Shown in pieces: positions 1-7,749 of a stretch of DNA of 64,000 nucleotides. The stretch spans positions 52,258-116,257 of the forward strand of contig NZ_JAKEEB010000023.1 of the NCBI RefSeq assembly GCF_021462825.1, written 5' to 3'. The position numbers and the translations under genes are program-made. The stretch's first letter is position 1. The number at the start of each line of letters is the position of its first letter. Below the pieces are notes generated by a model that was not told the origin of the DNA, ran no database searches, and saw only the letters and a program-made list of their open reading frames with translations. This DNA comes from Streptomyces glomeratus. GTDB lineage: Bacteria > Actinomycetota > Actinomycetes > Streptomycetales > Streptomycetaceae.

Positions 1-175
1 CACCGGGATTCGGAGCGGCCCCCGAGGCGGATTGGTGGAACCCGAAAAATCTTTTCGTGCCTGCTCGACCCGCGTTTTCGCCTCGCTGATCCGTATCCCC
101 TCCGAACCGGGTGGGCGCAGCGCGTGCCACAGTGACGCAAGCAAGCCGTGCACGGCGGCGGAGAGGGGGTTACGG
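1..175 (+). promoter_or_regulatory. Upstream region of the sigma factor gene with a weak ECF-like promoter candidate
   Basis: No gene is supported here. The sigma factor reading frame stays open upstream of its likely GTG start, but the codon pattern does not look coding and the ribosome binding site lies downstream. GGAACCC at 37-43 followed by CGTG at 56-59 resembles an ECF-type -35/-10 pair with slightly short spacing. This would fit an autoregulated sigma factor, but it is only a visual match. Confidence 0.25.
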
Positions 176-718
176 GTGGAGGCGGACGAACTTCTGGTCC
201 TTGTGGCCGGAGGTGACCAGAAGGCCTTCGAGGAGCTCTACGGACTGGTGTCCGGGCCGGTGTTCGGCCTGGTGCGCAGGGTCGTCAGGGACCCGGCGCA
301 GTCGGAGGAGGTGGCGCAGGAGGTGCTGCTCGAACTGTGGCGCTCCGCCCCGCGGTTCGACCCCGGCCGCGGCAGCGCCCTCTCGTGGATCCTCACCCTC
401 GCCCACCGCCGTGCCGTCGACCGGGTCCGCAGCGCCCGTGCCGCGGGCGAGCGCGAGCAGCGCGAGGCCCGGCGCGCCCACCACCCCGCCTTCGACCACG
501 TCGCCGAGGAGGTGGAGGCCGGCCTGGAGCGGGAGTGGGTGCGCCGCTGCCTGGACCGCCTCACCGCTCTGCAGCGCCAGTCCGTCACACTCGCCTACTA
601 CGACGGCTACACGTACCGTGAGGTCGCCGAGCGGCTCTCACTGCCGCTCGGCACGGTCAAGACGCGGATGCGCGACGGACTCACCCGGCTGCGCGAATGC
701 CTGGGAGGAGTCGCATGA
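176..718 (+). CDS. sigK: SigK-like ECF RNA polymerase sigma factor
   Basis: Extracytoplasmic-function sigma factor of about 180 aa that would direct RNA polymerase to a small regulon. Region 2 (roughly residues 10-75, with RRVVRDPAQSEEVAQEVLLE and the WR motif of the core-binding helix) and region 4 (roughly 120-172, with YREVAERLSLPLGTVKTR as the helix-turn-helix) are both intact. The GTG at 176 is chosen because GAGAGGGGG lies just upstream; an ATG at 32 in the same frame would add a poorly conserved N-terminus. The stop overlaps the next start as ATGA, so sigma and anti-sigma are translationally coupled. The SigK assignment rests on the family look and on the RskA-like partner. Confidence 0.85.
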   Translation: MEADELLVLVAGGDQKAFEELYGLVSGPVFGLVRRVVRDPAQSEEVAQEVLLELWRSAPRFDPGRGSALSWILTLAHRRAVDRVRSARAAGEREQREARRAHHPAFDHVAEEVEAGLEREWVRRCLDRLTALQRQSVTLAYYDGYTYREVAERLSLPLGTVKTRMRDGLTRLRECLGGVA

Positions 719-1545
719 GCATCCTCGACCGCCTGCTGCGCCGCGAGGACCTGCACTCCCTGGCCGCGCCCTACGCCCTCGACGCCCTGGAGCCCGCCGA
801 GCGCGTGCGCTTCGAGAGGCATCTGGCCGGCTGCGAGCGCTGCGCCGCCGAGGTGCGGGCCCTGTCCGAGGACGCCGTGCGCCTCGCCTGGTCCACGACC
901 GCCCTCGCACCGCCCGGCCTGCGCAACCGCGTTCTGACCGCCGTGCGGAACACCCCCCAGGACTCGGCGCCCGAGCCCGCGTACGACGCGCCCCGGGCCC
1001 GCGCACCGCATCTGCCGCCGCATGTCTGGGGAGCCGCCCCGCCCCCCGCACGCGTCCGTGCGCCTCGGATGCGGCCCCTCTTCGCCCCGTTCGCCACCGC
1101 GACGGCCGCGGCGGCCCTCGTCGTCGCCGCGCTCTTCGCGGTGCAGGCGACGCAGACGCAGGACAGACTGGACGCCGAGCGCGCACAGGCACGTGAGATC
1201 GCCCACGTTCTCGCCGCTCCCGACGCCCGCGCGACCAGCGACCGTGACGCAAGGGGCCGGGGAATCGGAGTAATCGCCTCCGCCTCCGAGGGGCGTGCCG
1301 TCGTCACCCTCAGCGGACTCGATGCGCCGCCGAGCGGGCGTGTGCATCAGCTCTGGCAGATGCGCCCCAACGCACAACCGCGCTCCCTCGGGCTGTTCCG
1401 CGACGACACGCCCCTGGTCGCGAGCGGTCTGAGCAAGGCGGCGACGTCACTCGCCGTAACCGTGGAACCCGACGGGGGCTCAGTACAGCCCACCGGCCAG
1501 CCGGTTGTTCAACTCGCCCTGCAATCCGTCGGATTCGGAGGGTAG
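715..1545 (+). CDS. rskA: RskA-like membrane anti-sigma factor
   Basis: Predicted inhibitor of the adjacent SigK-like factor, about 276 aa. The cytoplasmic N-terminal part carries the zinc-binding anti-sigma signature HLAGCERC (His36, Cys40, Cys43). A single membrane segment rich in Ala/Val/Phe lies near residues 125-145, and the remainder would be extracytoplasmic, as in the RskA family. The start is the ATG at 715 overlapping the sigma stop codon; the ATG 18 bases earlier lies inside the sigma gene and is less likely. In this family regulated intramembrane proteolysis releases the sigma factor; the inducing signal is unknown here. Confidence 0.85.
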   Translation: MSILDRLLRREDLHSLAAPYALDALEPAERVRFERHLAGCERCAAEVRALSEDAVRLAWSTTALAPPGLRNRVLTAVRNTPQDSAPEPAYDAPRARAPHLPPHVWGAAPPPARVRAPRMRPLFAPFATATAAAALVVAALFAVQATQTQDRLDAERAQAREIAHVLAAPDARATSDRDARGRGIGVIASASEGRAVVTLSGLDAPPSGRVHQLWQMRPNAQPRSLGLFRDDTPLVASGLSKAATSLAVTVEPDGGSVQPTGQPVVQLALQSVGFGG

Positions 1546-1660
1546 CCGTCAACCGCCTTACGGAGAAGGTGAATCCTGTGGGCGTGATACCCGCATGCCT
1601 CGAGGGAGCGATAGGGTTAGCCTGCCCGGGCCGGGTGGACTCGTACGGGTGGGGAGTGAC

Positions 1661-1930
1661 ATGGAACAGATAACAGTGCGCAGCAGGGCGAGGGTCCCTG
1701 CGATCACCTGCGGGAGCAGCGCGACCAGTTCGCGCCTCGACCGCCATCTCTCGGTGCTGGCAGGCCCTGCCGTGCCGCAGTGCGAGACGGCCGAGGCGAC
1801 GTCCCTGATGCGTGAGCTGACCGCACGTGGCGCCGCGCACGAGCGCAGCGGTAGGGGTGCACGGGTGAGCAAGGTTTCACTCTTCGCGCCGCTGCGCCGC
1901 CTGCGCCGTTCGCTGTTCGGCGGGCGCTGA
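1661..1930 (+). CDS. Small conserved Streptomyces protein of unknown function
   Basis: An 89-aa basic protein starting MEQITVRSRARVPAITC and ending in an arginine-rich tail (RRLRRSLFGGR). I recognise it as a conserved streptomycete hypothetical protein but know no function. The ATG at 1661 follows a clear GGGGAGTG ribosome binding site; earlier starts in the same frame overlap the anti-sigma gene and lack such a site. No signal peptide or membrane segment is seen. TAGGGT at 1612-1617 could be a -10 element, giving it its own promoter. Confidence 0.6.
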   Translation: MEQITVRSRARVPAITCGSSATSSRLDRHLSVLAGPAVPQCETAEATSLMRELTARGAAHERSGRGARVSKVSLFAPLRRLRRSLFGGR

Positions 1931-1984
1931 GCGGCCACCGGCGTTCCTCACGGCGCCCGCGACGCGGGCGCCCAGAGCCCGCGC

Positions 1985-3223
1985 TCAGGCCGCCACACCG
2001 TCCCGGCGCAATGTTGCGATCTCGTCGTCCGTCATCCCCACGGCACGCAGCAGCGTCTCGGTGTGCTCCCCGAGCGCGGGCACGTCCCCCATCCGTGCCT
2101 CGTTCCCGCCCGGCAGCGTGATCGGCGGCAGCAGTGCCCTGAGCGTCCCCACCGGTGTCCCCACCTCCCGCCACCGCTCCCGAGCCGCCAGCTGCGGATG
2201 CCCGGCCAGCTCCCGCAGGTCTCTCAGGCGCGCGCACGCGATGCCCGCCCGCTCCAGCCGGGCCATCGCCTCGTCGGCGTCCAGGGCGCCCAGCGCCTTG
2301 GCGACGAGCGCGTCCGTGCGGTCCCGGTGGGCGACCCGCGCCGCGTTCGTGGCGTACGCCGGGTCGTCCCCCAGCTCCGGCCGCCCGAGCACCTGCTCGG
2401 CCAGCCGCCGCCACTCCCGGTCGTTCTGCACGGACAGCAGCACCCGTCCGCCGTCCGCCGTCGGATAGGCGTCGTAGGGGGCGATGACGGCGTGCGCCAG
2501 ACCCGTGCGCGCCGGTGGGGTGCCGTCGTGCATCGTGTGGTGCAGCGGATGGCCCAACCACTCCGCCAGCGCCTCCAGCATGGAGATCTCCACCGGGCCG
2601 CCGCGTCCCGTCGTGCCCCGCCGGACGAGCGCCGCGAGCACGCCGGAGAACGCGTACATGGCCGCCGCGATGTCGGCCGCCGGAATGCCCGCCTTGACGG
2701 GCTGCTCGGGCGTCCCCGTGACCGACACCAGCCCCGCCTCGCACTGCACCAGCATGTCGTACGCCCGCTTGTCCGCGTACGGACCGGACGCCCCGTAGCC
2801 CGAGATGTCCACGGCCACCAGCCGCGGATGCGCCGCGCACAGGGTGGCCGCGTCCAGGCCGAGCCGGGCCGCGGCCCCCTGGGCCAGGTTCTGCACGAAC
2901 ACGTCGGCGTCCGCGACCAGCCGCCGTACCACGTCCCGGCCCCGCGGATCCTTCAGATCCAGGGCGATCGACTCCTTGCCGCGGTTGCACCACACGAAGT
3001 GCGAGGCCAGACCGCGGGCGGCGGTGTCGTAGCCGCGGGCGAAGTCGCCGCCGTCGACCCGCTCGACCTTGATCACCCGGGCGCCGAGATCGGCGAGCTG
3101 GCGGGTGGCGAAGGGGGCCGAGACGGCCTGCTCGACGGCGACGACGGTGATGCCCTCCAGGGGCAGAGGCAGGGGCGGGCCCTCGGGGGGCAGGGGCAGA
3201 CGATCCATGGGCTGGATCATCAC
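1985..3223 (-). CDS. CaiB/BaiF family CoA-transferase
   Basis: Class III CoA-transferase (412 aa) that would move CoA between acyl groups through an aspartyl-CoA thioester. The N-terminal family signature is clear (GITVVAVEQAVSAPFATRQLADLGARVIKVE), and Asp156 in KRAYDMLVQ aligns with the catalytic Asp of formyl-CoA transferase. The C-terminal TPVGTLRALLPPITLPG region is also typical. The start is one of two adjacent ATG codons behind GCAGGTG. It stands alone between the small protein and the ABC transporter, so its substrate cannot be inferred. Confidence 0.85.
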   Translation of the reverse strand: MMIQPMDRLPLPPEGPPLPLPLEGITVVAVEQAVSAPFATRQLADLGARVIKVERVDGGDFARGYDTAARGLASHFVWCNRGKESIALDLKDPRGRDVVRRLVADADVFVQNLAQGAAARLGLDAATLCAAHPRLVAVDISGYGASGPYADKRAYDMLVQCEAGLVSVTGTPEQPVKAGIPAADIAAAMYAFSGVLAALVRRGTTGRGGPVEISMLEALAEWLGHPLHHTMHDGTPPARTGLAHAVIAPYDAYPTADGGRVLLSVQNDREWRRLAEQVLGRPELGDDPAYATNAARVAHRDRTDALVAKALGALDADEAMARLERAGIACARLRDLRELAGHPQLAARERWREVGTPVGTLRALLPPITLPGGNEARMGDVPALGEHTETLLRAVGMTDDEIATLRRDGVAA

Positions 3224-3252
3224 CTGCGGCGCAGGGCCTTGTCAGCAGCTCG

Positions 3253-4071
3253 TCACCGGGGACGCGCGTACCGGCGGACGGCCGACGGTGCGAACACCGC
3301 GATCAGCACCGCGCACCAGGCCAGCGACCCGGCGACCGGGTGGGCCACCGGCCAGGCGGCATGGCTCGGGACGCGGGCGATGGCGGCACCTCCCTGCTCG
3401 AGCGAGGCCGAGAGCCTGGGGGAGAAGAGGGAGCGCAGGGCCGTGGCGACCGCGCTGATCGGGTTCCACTCGACGAGGGTGCGCAGCCAGCCCGGCATGC
3501 CGTCGGCGGGGATGTACGCGTTGGACAGCAGCGGCAGCACGAAGGTGGTGCTGGCCAGCTGCCCGGCCGCCTCCTCGTTGCGGGGCAGCATCCCGAGCAG
3601 GATGCCGGCCCAGGTACAGGCGAACCGGAACAGCAGCAGCAGGCCGAGCGCGCCCGCCGTCTGCGCCGCGGACCCCTCGATGCGCCAGCCCACCGCCAGC
3701 CCGACCAGCAGCAACGGCACGGTGCCGGCGGCCGTGACGACGAGGTCGGCCACCGCCTGCCCGAGCGGTACGGCCGCCCGGCTGACCGGCAGCGTGCGCA
3801 GGCGGTCCATCACACCCCGGTGCGCGTCCTGGGAGGCCTGGAGCATTCCGGTGGTCAGACCGCCCGCGGCCGTGGCCGCCAGCAGCCCGGGGACGAGGAA
3901 GGAGCGGTACCGCTCGCCGGGCATCGCCACCGCGCTGCCGAAGACGTAGCCGAAGAAGAGCAGCATGGTGATCGGCATGGTCTGGGTCAGGACCACCAGG
4001 CCGGGGTTGTTGCGGATCCGCTTGAGCTGCCGCCCCAGCATCGCCGTGCCGTCGTACGCCAACGTGCTCAT
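3253..4071 (-). CDS. ABC-2 type exporter permease (DrrB-like)
   Basis: Membrane subunit (272 aa) of a drug-type ABC exporter. It starts with a cytoplasmic segment (MSTLAYDGTAMLGRQLKRIRNN... in short) and then shows six hydrophobic segments typical of ABC-2 permeases, with the loop DRLRTLPVSRAAVPLGQ between them. The ATG overlaps the stop of the ATPase gene by four bases (ATGA), so the two are co-translated. The upstream in-frame extension seen in the raw frame lies inside the ATPase gene and is rejected. The pair resembles daunorubicin-resistance exporters; the substrate is unknown. Confidence 0.85.
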   Translation of the reverse strand: MSTLAYDGTAMLGRQLKRIRNNPGLVVLTQTMPITMLLFFGYVFGSAVAMPGERYRSFLVPGLLAATAAGGLTTGMLQASQDAHRGVMDRLRTLPVSRAAVPLGQAVADLVVTAAGTVPLLLVGLAVGWRIEGSAAQTAGALGLLLLFRFACTWAGILLGMLPRNEEAAGQLASTTFVLPLLSNAYIPADGMPGWLRTLVEWNPISAVATALRSLFSPRLSASLEQGGAAIARVPSHAAWPVAHPVAGSLAWCAVLIAVFAPSAVRRYARPR

Positions 4072-5012
4072 GCCACCAACTCCTTGCTGCCGGTGAGGCG
4101 GAGGAAGACGTCGTCCAGGGTCGGCGGCCTGATGCTCGCGTCGAGCAACGGCACGCCCGCCGAGTCCAGTTCGCGCACCAGTCGCGGCAGGGTGAGGGTC
4201 GGGTCGCGGGTGACGGCGCCCACCGCCTTGCGGTCGCGGTCGAGCGCCGGTTCGGCGCCGGTGAGCCGGTCGAGGACGCCCGCCGCCTTCACCATGACGT
4301 CCGCATCCGTGACGACGACCTCCGCATACGCCCCGATGAGCGCCTTGAGTTCGGGCGGCGAACCCGTGTGCGCCACACGTCCGCGGTCCACCAGGGCGAT
4401 CGTGTCGGCGAGCTGGTCGGCCTCCTCCAGATACTGCGTGGTGAGCACGACCGTCGTGCCCTCTTCGGTGAGGTGGCGCACCGTGTCCCAAATCCGGTTC
4501 CGGCTGGCCGGGTCGAGGCCCGTCGTGGGCTCGTCCAGGAAGAGCACGTCGGGCCGGCGCACCAGGCTCGCCGCCAGGTCCAGCCGCCGCCGCATCCCGC
4601 CCGAGTAGCCGGACGCGGGCCGGTCGGCCGCCTCCGCCAGCCCGAACCGTTCCAGCAGCTCGTCGGCGCGCGCCGACGCGTCCCGGACCCGGTGCAGCCG
4701 GGCGAACAGCCGGAGGTTCTGCCGCCCGGTGAGGTCCCCGTCCACCGAGGTGTCCTGCCCGGTGACCCCGATCCTGCGGCGTACCGCCGCGGGCTCCCGC
4801 AGCAGGTCGTGCCCCGCCACCCGCGCCGAGCCGGCGTCCGGGTGCAGCAGCGTGGTCAGCAGGCGTACCGCCGTGGTCTTGCCCGCCCCGTTCGGTCCGA
4901 GGAGCCCGCAGACCGTGCCCTGTGCGACCGCGAGGTCCAGTCCGCGCAGGGCGTGCACATCGCCGAAGCGCTTCTTCAGGCCCTCACTAAGTACAGCGTA
5001 CGTAGTAGTCAT
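4068..5012 (-). CDS. ABC transporter ATP-binding protein (DrrA-like)
   Basis: ATPase (314 aa) energising the adjacent permease. It has Walker A GPNGAGKTT (about residues 39-47), the signature YSGGMRRRLDLA and Walker B LFLDEPTTGLDP, followed by the C-terminal extension typical of DrrA proteins. The start is the MTTTYAVL methionine; a start six codons upstream would run into the operator region. The promoter side faces a divergent TetR gene with a palindrome between them, so repression by that TetR with release by a drug-like ligand is the likely control. Confidence 0.88.
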   Translation of the reverse strand: MTTTYAVLSEGLKKRFGDVHALRGLDLAVAQGTVCGLLGPNGAGKTTAVRLLTTLLHPDAGSARVAGHDLLREPAAVRRRIGVTGQDTSVDGDLTGRQNLRLFARLHRVRDASARADELLERFGLAEAADRPASGYSGGMRRRLDLAASLVRRPDVLFLDEPTTGLDPASRNRIWDTVRHLTEEGTTVVLTTQYLEEADQLADTIALVDRGRVAHTGSPPELKALIGAYAEVVVTDADVMVKAAGVLDRLTGAEPALDRDRKAVGAVTRDPTLTLPRLVRELDSAGVPLLDASIRPPTLDDVFLRLTGSKELVA

Positions 5013-5030
5013 GGGTCGACCATAGCGCAC

Positions 5031-5047
5031 TACGTACGGCGTACGTA
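5031..5047. promoter_or_regulatory. TetR operator between the ABC exporter and its regulator
   Basis: Perfect inverted repeat TACGTAC-GGC-GTACGTA in the short divergent gap between the exporter genes and the TetR gene. A related half-site (GCGTACGTAGTA) lies just inside the ATPase gene near 4995-5006. Position and symmetry fit an autoregulated TetR operator controlling both directions; binding itself is inferred. Confidence 0.65.
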
Positions 5048-5075
5048 ACTACGATGGTGGGCGAGGTGATGACGG

Positions 5076-5795
5076 ATGGCGGGCCGAGCGGCCGAACCCC
5101 ATGTGATCTGGGCGCGCCCCGAGCGCACGGGCCGAGGGCCGAGACCGGCGCACACCCGCGCCGACATCGCGGCCGCCGCGGTGCGCATCGCGGACGCCGA
5201 GGGACTGGACGCGGTGTCCATGCGGCGCGTGGCGGCCGAGCTGGGCTGCGGCACGATGTCGCTGTACAACTACGTCCCCCGCAAGGAGGACCTGTACGAG
5301 CTGATGATGGACGCCGTGGGGGGCGAGCACGAGCTGTGGGAGCCCTCGGGGGACTGGCGCGCGGACATGCTGCGCCTGGCCCACCAGACCCGGGCCCTCA
5401 TGCACCGCCACCCCTGGCTGCCGCGCATGATCTCCGGCCACTACGGCTTCAGCCCCCAGGCGCTGCGCTACCTCGAGCACTGCCTGGCCTGCCTGGACCC
5501 GCTGCCGGCGCCCGCCGCCGCCAAGCTGGAGCTCATCGCGATGGTGAACGGCGTGGTGACGACGGCCGTCTCCAATGAGCTGGCCACCGCCGAGCGGGCC
5601 CGCTCCCTGCCGTGGTCGGCGGAGCAGGAGCAGGCGGTCCGCATGGCCTACCTCGGCGGACAGCTCGCGAGCGGTGCCTACCCGCGCCTGGCCGCCGCCC
5701 TGACGGAGGGCGCCGGACCGGTCGATCTGGACGAGGTGTTCCAGCGGATCGTGGAACGCGTGCTCGACGCCTTCGAGCCCGGGGACCGGAACTAG
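5076..5795 (+). CDS. TetR family regulator of the adjacent ABC exporter
   Basis: A 239-aa repressor with an N-terminal helix-turn-helix (VSMRRVAAELGCGTMSLYNYV, about residues 47-67) and a C-terminal domain of the TetR-class ligand-binding type. The ATG at 5076 follows GAGGTGAT at good spacing. It is divergent from the exporter with one perfect palindrome in between, the standard layout for ligand-relieved repression of a drug exporter. Its 3' end overlaps the next convergent gene by four bases. Confidence 0.85.
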   Translation: MAGRAAEPHVIWARPERTGRGPRPAHTRADIAAAAVRIADAEGLDAVSMRRVAAELGCGTMSLYNYVPRKEDLYELMMDAVGGEHELWEPSGDWRADMLRLAHQTRALMHRHPWLPRMISGHYGFSPQALRYLEHCLACLDPLPAPAAAKLELIAMVNGVVTTAVSNELATAERARSLPWSAEQEQAVRMAYLGGQLASGAYPRLAAALTEGAGPVDLDEVFQRIVERVLDAFEPGDRN

Positions 5796-6961
5796 AGCAA
5801 CGCGAACTGCCCCTCGGGGCCCTCCTCGTGGTGATCGAGCACGGAGGCGGGACGGCGGGCCGTGCCCGGGACCGGCAGGACGCCCGCCGCGCGCAGGTCC
5901 TCGGCCGTGACGGGTGCACCCGGCGTCAACGCCTCACGCGACGGCCCTACCTCGGTGAGCAGGGCCAGGACCGTGATCAGTTCCAGCAGCTCCGACGTCC
6001 AGGCCTGCGGCCAGGTCGCGGGGCGGATCGCCGTGAGTGTGCCCGGCTGCCCCTGAGCGGTACGGGCCGCGAACCACTGCTCCAGGACCCGGGCCCCGCC
6101 CGCCTCGAACTCCCAGGCCTCAGGTGGCACCGGGGAGATGCGCCCCTCGTCGATGTGGAGGGTTTCCTCGTCGGGGTCGTAGAGCAGGGTGAGGGGCCGG
6201 GCGGGCAGCGGGGCGCGGACGTACGGGCGGCGGCCGCCCGGCAGTTTGGGGCGTTCGCCGTCGCGGCGCATCAGCCACAGCATGCGGCGGCCCAGTTCCA
6301 CGCCGCGCGACCAGGCTTCGGGGCTCTCGGTGAGGGGGACGGCGAGTCCGCCGGGGCCGGGACATGCGACCGCCATGGTCCAGGCGAGCATGTCCGCCGG
6401 GGTCGGCTTCAGGCCCAGGCGAACGCTCAGGTGCTCCAGCAGACCGGGCGCCAGGTTGGGCTCGGCGCCGCCGGGCCGGCGGTACAACGGGCGGATGAGA
6501 CCGGGACGGACGAGCGGCAGCAGGGACGTCGCGAGCAGGACGGGGCCGCCCGAGTCCGCGGCGCTCTCCACGACGAAGATCTGGTGGTCGTCGGCGACCC
6601 GCCACAGCTCGGGCCGGGCCGTGTCGATGAGGCGGTGGTCGGGGATCAGCCACTGCTCGTCGAAGGGCGCCACCAGGGCGCGTACCGGCTCCGGGCAGGG
6701 GCCGGCGGCCCGCGCCAGCTTCTCCGTGCCGCTGGACTGACCCGGCAGCTGTCCGACCGCCGAGTGCAGGGTGCGGGAGCGCGTCGGTTCGAACAGCGCC
6801 TCGCGAACGGGGCCTTCGGCCTTCACCAGGGCGTCCCAGCGCGCCTTCAGACAGGCCGCGTCGGGCGCCGACGGCCAGGCGCGGCCCGGCCGCAAAGGTG
6901 CGACGGACCACGGCATGAGGTCCGCGAGCAGCGGAGCGTCGTCGTGCGTCACGCCGGGCAT
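5792..6961 (-). CDS. Stand-alone type ISP restriction-modification specificity-domain protein
   Basis: A 389-aa protein that looks like the C-terminal target-recognition part of type ISP (LlaBIII-like) restriction enzymes, with the motif APFDEQWLIPDHRLID followed by ARPELW. No nuclease, helicase or methyltransferase motifs are present and no RM partner lies nearby, so it is unlikely to restrict DNA alone. It sits 12 bases after a GntR regulator gene on the same strand, suggesting co-transcription. Such proteins are widespread in Streptomyces but unstudied to my knowledge; the family call is from memory of the motif pattern. Confidence 0.6.
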   Translation of the reverse strand: MPGVTHDDAPLLADLMPWSVAPLRPGRAWPSAPDAACLKARWDALVKAEGPVREALFEPTRSRTLHSAVGQLPGQSSGTEKLARAAGPCPEPVRALVAPFDEQWLIPDHRLIDTARPELWRVADDHQIFVVESAADSGGPVLLATSLLPLVRPGLIRPLYRRPGGAEPNLAPGLLEHLSVRLGLKPTPADMLAWTMAVACPGPGGLAVPLTESPEAWSRGVELGRRMLWLMRRDGERPKLPGGRRPYVRAPLPARPLTLLYDPDEETLHIDEGRISPVPPEAWEFEAGGARVLEQWFAARTAQGQPGTLTAIRPATWPQAWTSELLELITVLALLTEVGPSREALTPGAPVTAEDLRAAGVLPVPGTARRPASVLDHHEEGPEGQFALL

Positions 6962-6973
6962 CGTACGACGTGC

Positions 6974-7723
6974 TCAGGTGGCCTCGAGGGTGACCGTGAA
7001 GGAGAAGCGGTCCCCCCGGTAGTGGATCACCGCCACGTCGAGGGGCCGCCCGGAGGTGTCGTAGGTGACACCCGTGTAGTGCAGGATCGGGCTGAGCAGC
7101 GGGACGTTCAGCAACTGGGCCGTCTCCGGGTCCGCGAGCCGTGCCTGGACCGTGTCCGTGATGCGGCTGATGTCCGCGCCGACCACGTCCCGCAGCACCT
7201 TGGTCATCGGCCAGCGGACCAGGTCCTCGGCCTCGATGCGTTCCGCAAGCTCGGGACGGACGTAGTTGCGCGCGTGGTTGGTCGGCTCGCCCGTCTTCTC
7301 GTCGCTGCGCAGCCGGTGATAGGTCGCCACCTCGGTCAGATCCGGGAAGTGCTCGGCGACTTCGGCCGGGACCGGCGCCGTGCCCCGGTCCAGCAGTTCG
7401 GTCGTCATGCCGGACTGCTGGGCCACGATCGCGTCCACCGAGCCCAGCAGGCGCACGGGGGCGCCCCTCCTCGCGCTGGGCTCGATGAACGTGCCGCGCC
7501 GGCGGTGGCGGCTGATCAGCCCCTCGTCCTCCAGCTCCTTCAGCGCCTGGCGCATGGTCAGCACGCTCACCCCGTAGTGCCCCGCCAGCTGCTCCTCGGT
7601 GGGCAGGCGCAGCGGATCCCGGGGCGAGCGGCCGAGTATCGAGGCGCGCAGCGACTGCGACACCTGGTACCAGAGCGGCAGCTTGCGGTTCAGAACGATC
7701 GAGTCGGGGGCAAAGGAGGTCAC
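6974..7723 (-). CDS. GntR family regulator, HutC/UTRA subfamily
   Basis: A 249-aa regulator with a winged helix-turn-helix (LPTEEQLAGHYGVSVLTMRQ, about residues 40-60) and a C-terminal UTRA effector domain. It lies 26 bases downstream of hmgA on the same strand and 12 bases upstream of the ISP-domain gene, so the three may be one operon. A role in tyrosine/homogentisate control is possible from context only. GTACCGGTCGG in the gap before the start resembles the palindrome core found elsewhere in the window but is incomplete. Confidence 0.85.
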   Translation of the reverse strand: MTSFAPDSIVLNRKLPLWYQVSQSLRASILGRSPRDPLRLPTEEQLAGHYGVSVLTMRQALKELEDEGLISRHRRRGTFIEPSARRGAPVRLLGSVDAIVAQQSGMTTELLDRGTAPVPAEVAEHFPDLTEVATYHRLRSDEKTGEPTNHARNYVRPELAERIEAEDLVRWPMTKVLRDVVGADISRITDTVQARLADPETAQLLNVPLLSPILHYTGVTYDTSGRPLDVAVIHYRGDRFSFTVTLEAT

Positions 7724-7749
7724 GGGCTATCCGTACCGGTCGGCGGCGC

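Noticed and set aside
4988..4990. TTA codon in the ABC ATPase gene
   Set aside because: The TAA on the plus strand is out of frame; the codons there are CTT AGT.
5792..6961. Complete restriction-modification system
   Set aside because: Only a recognition-domain-like protein is present, with no nuclease, helicase or methyltransferase motifs nearby.
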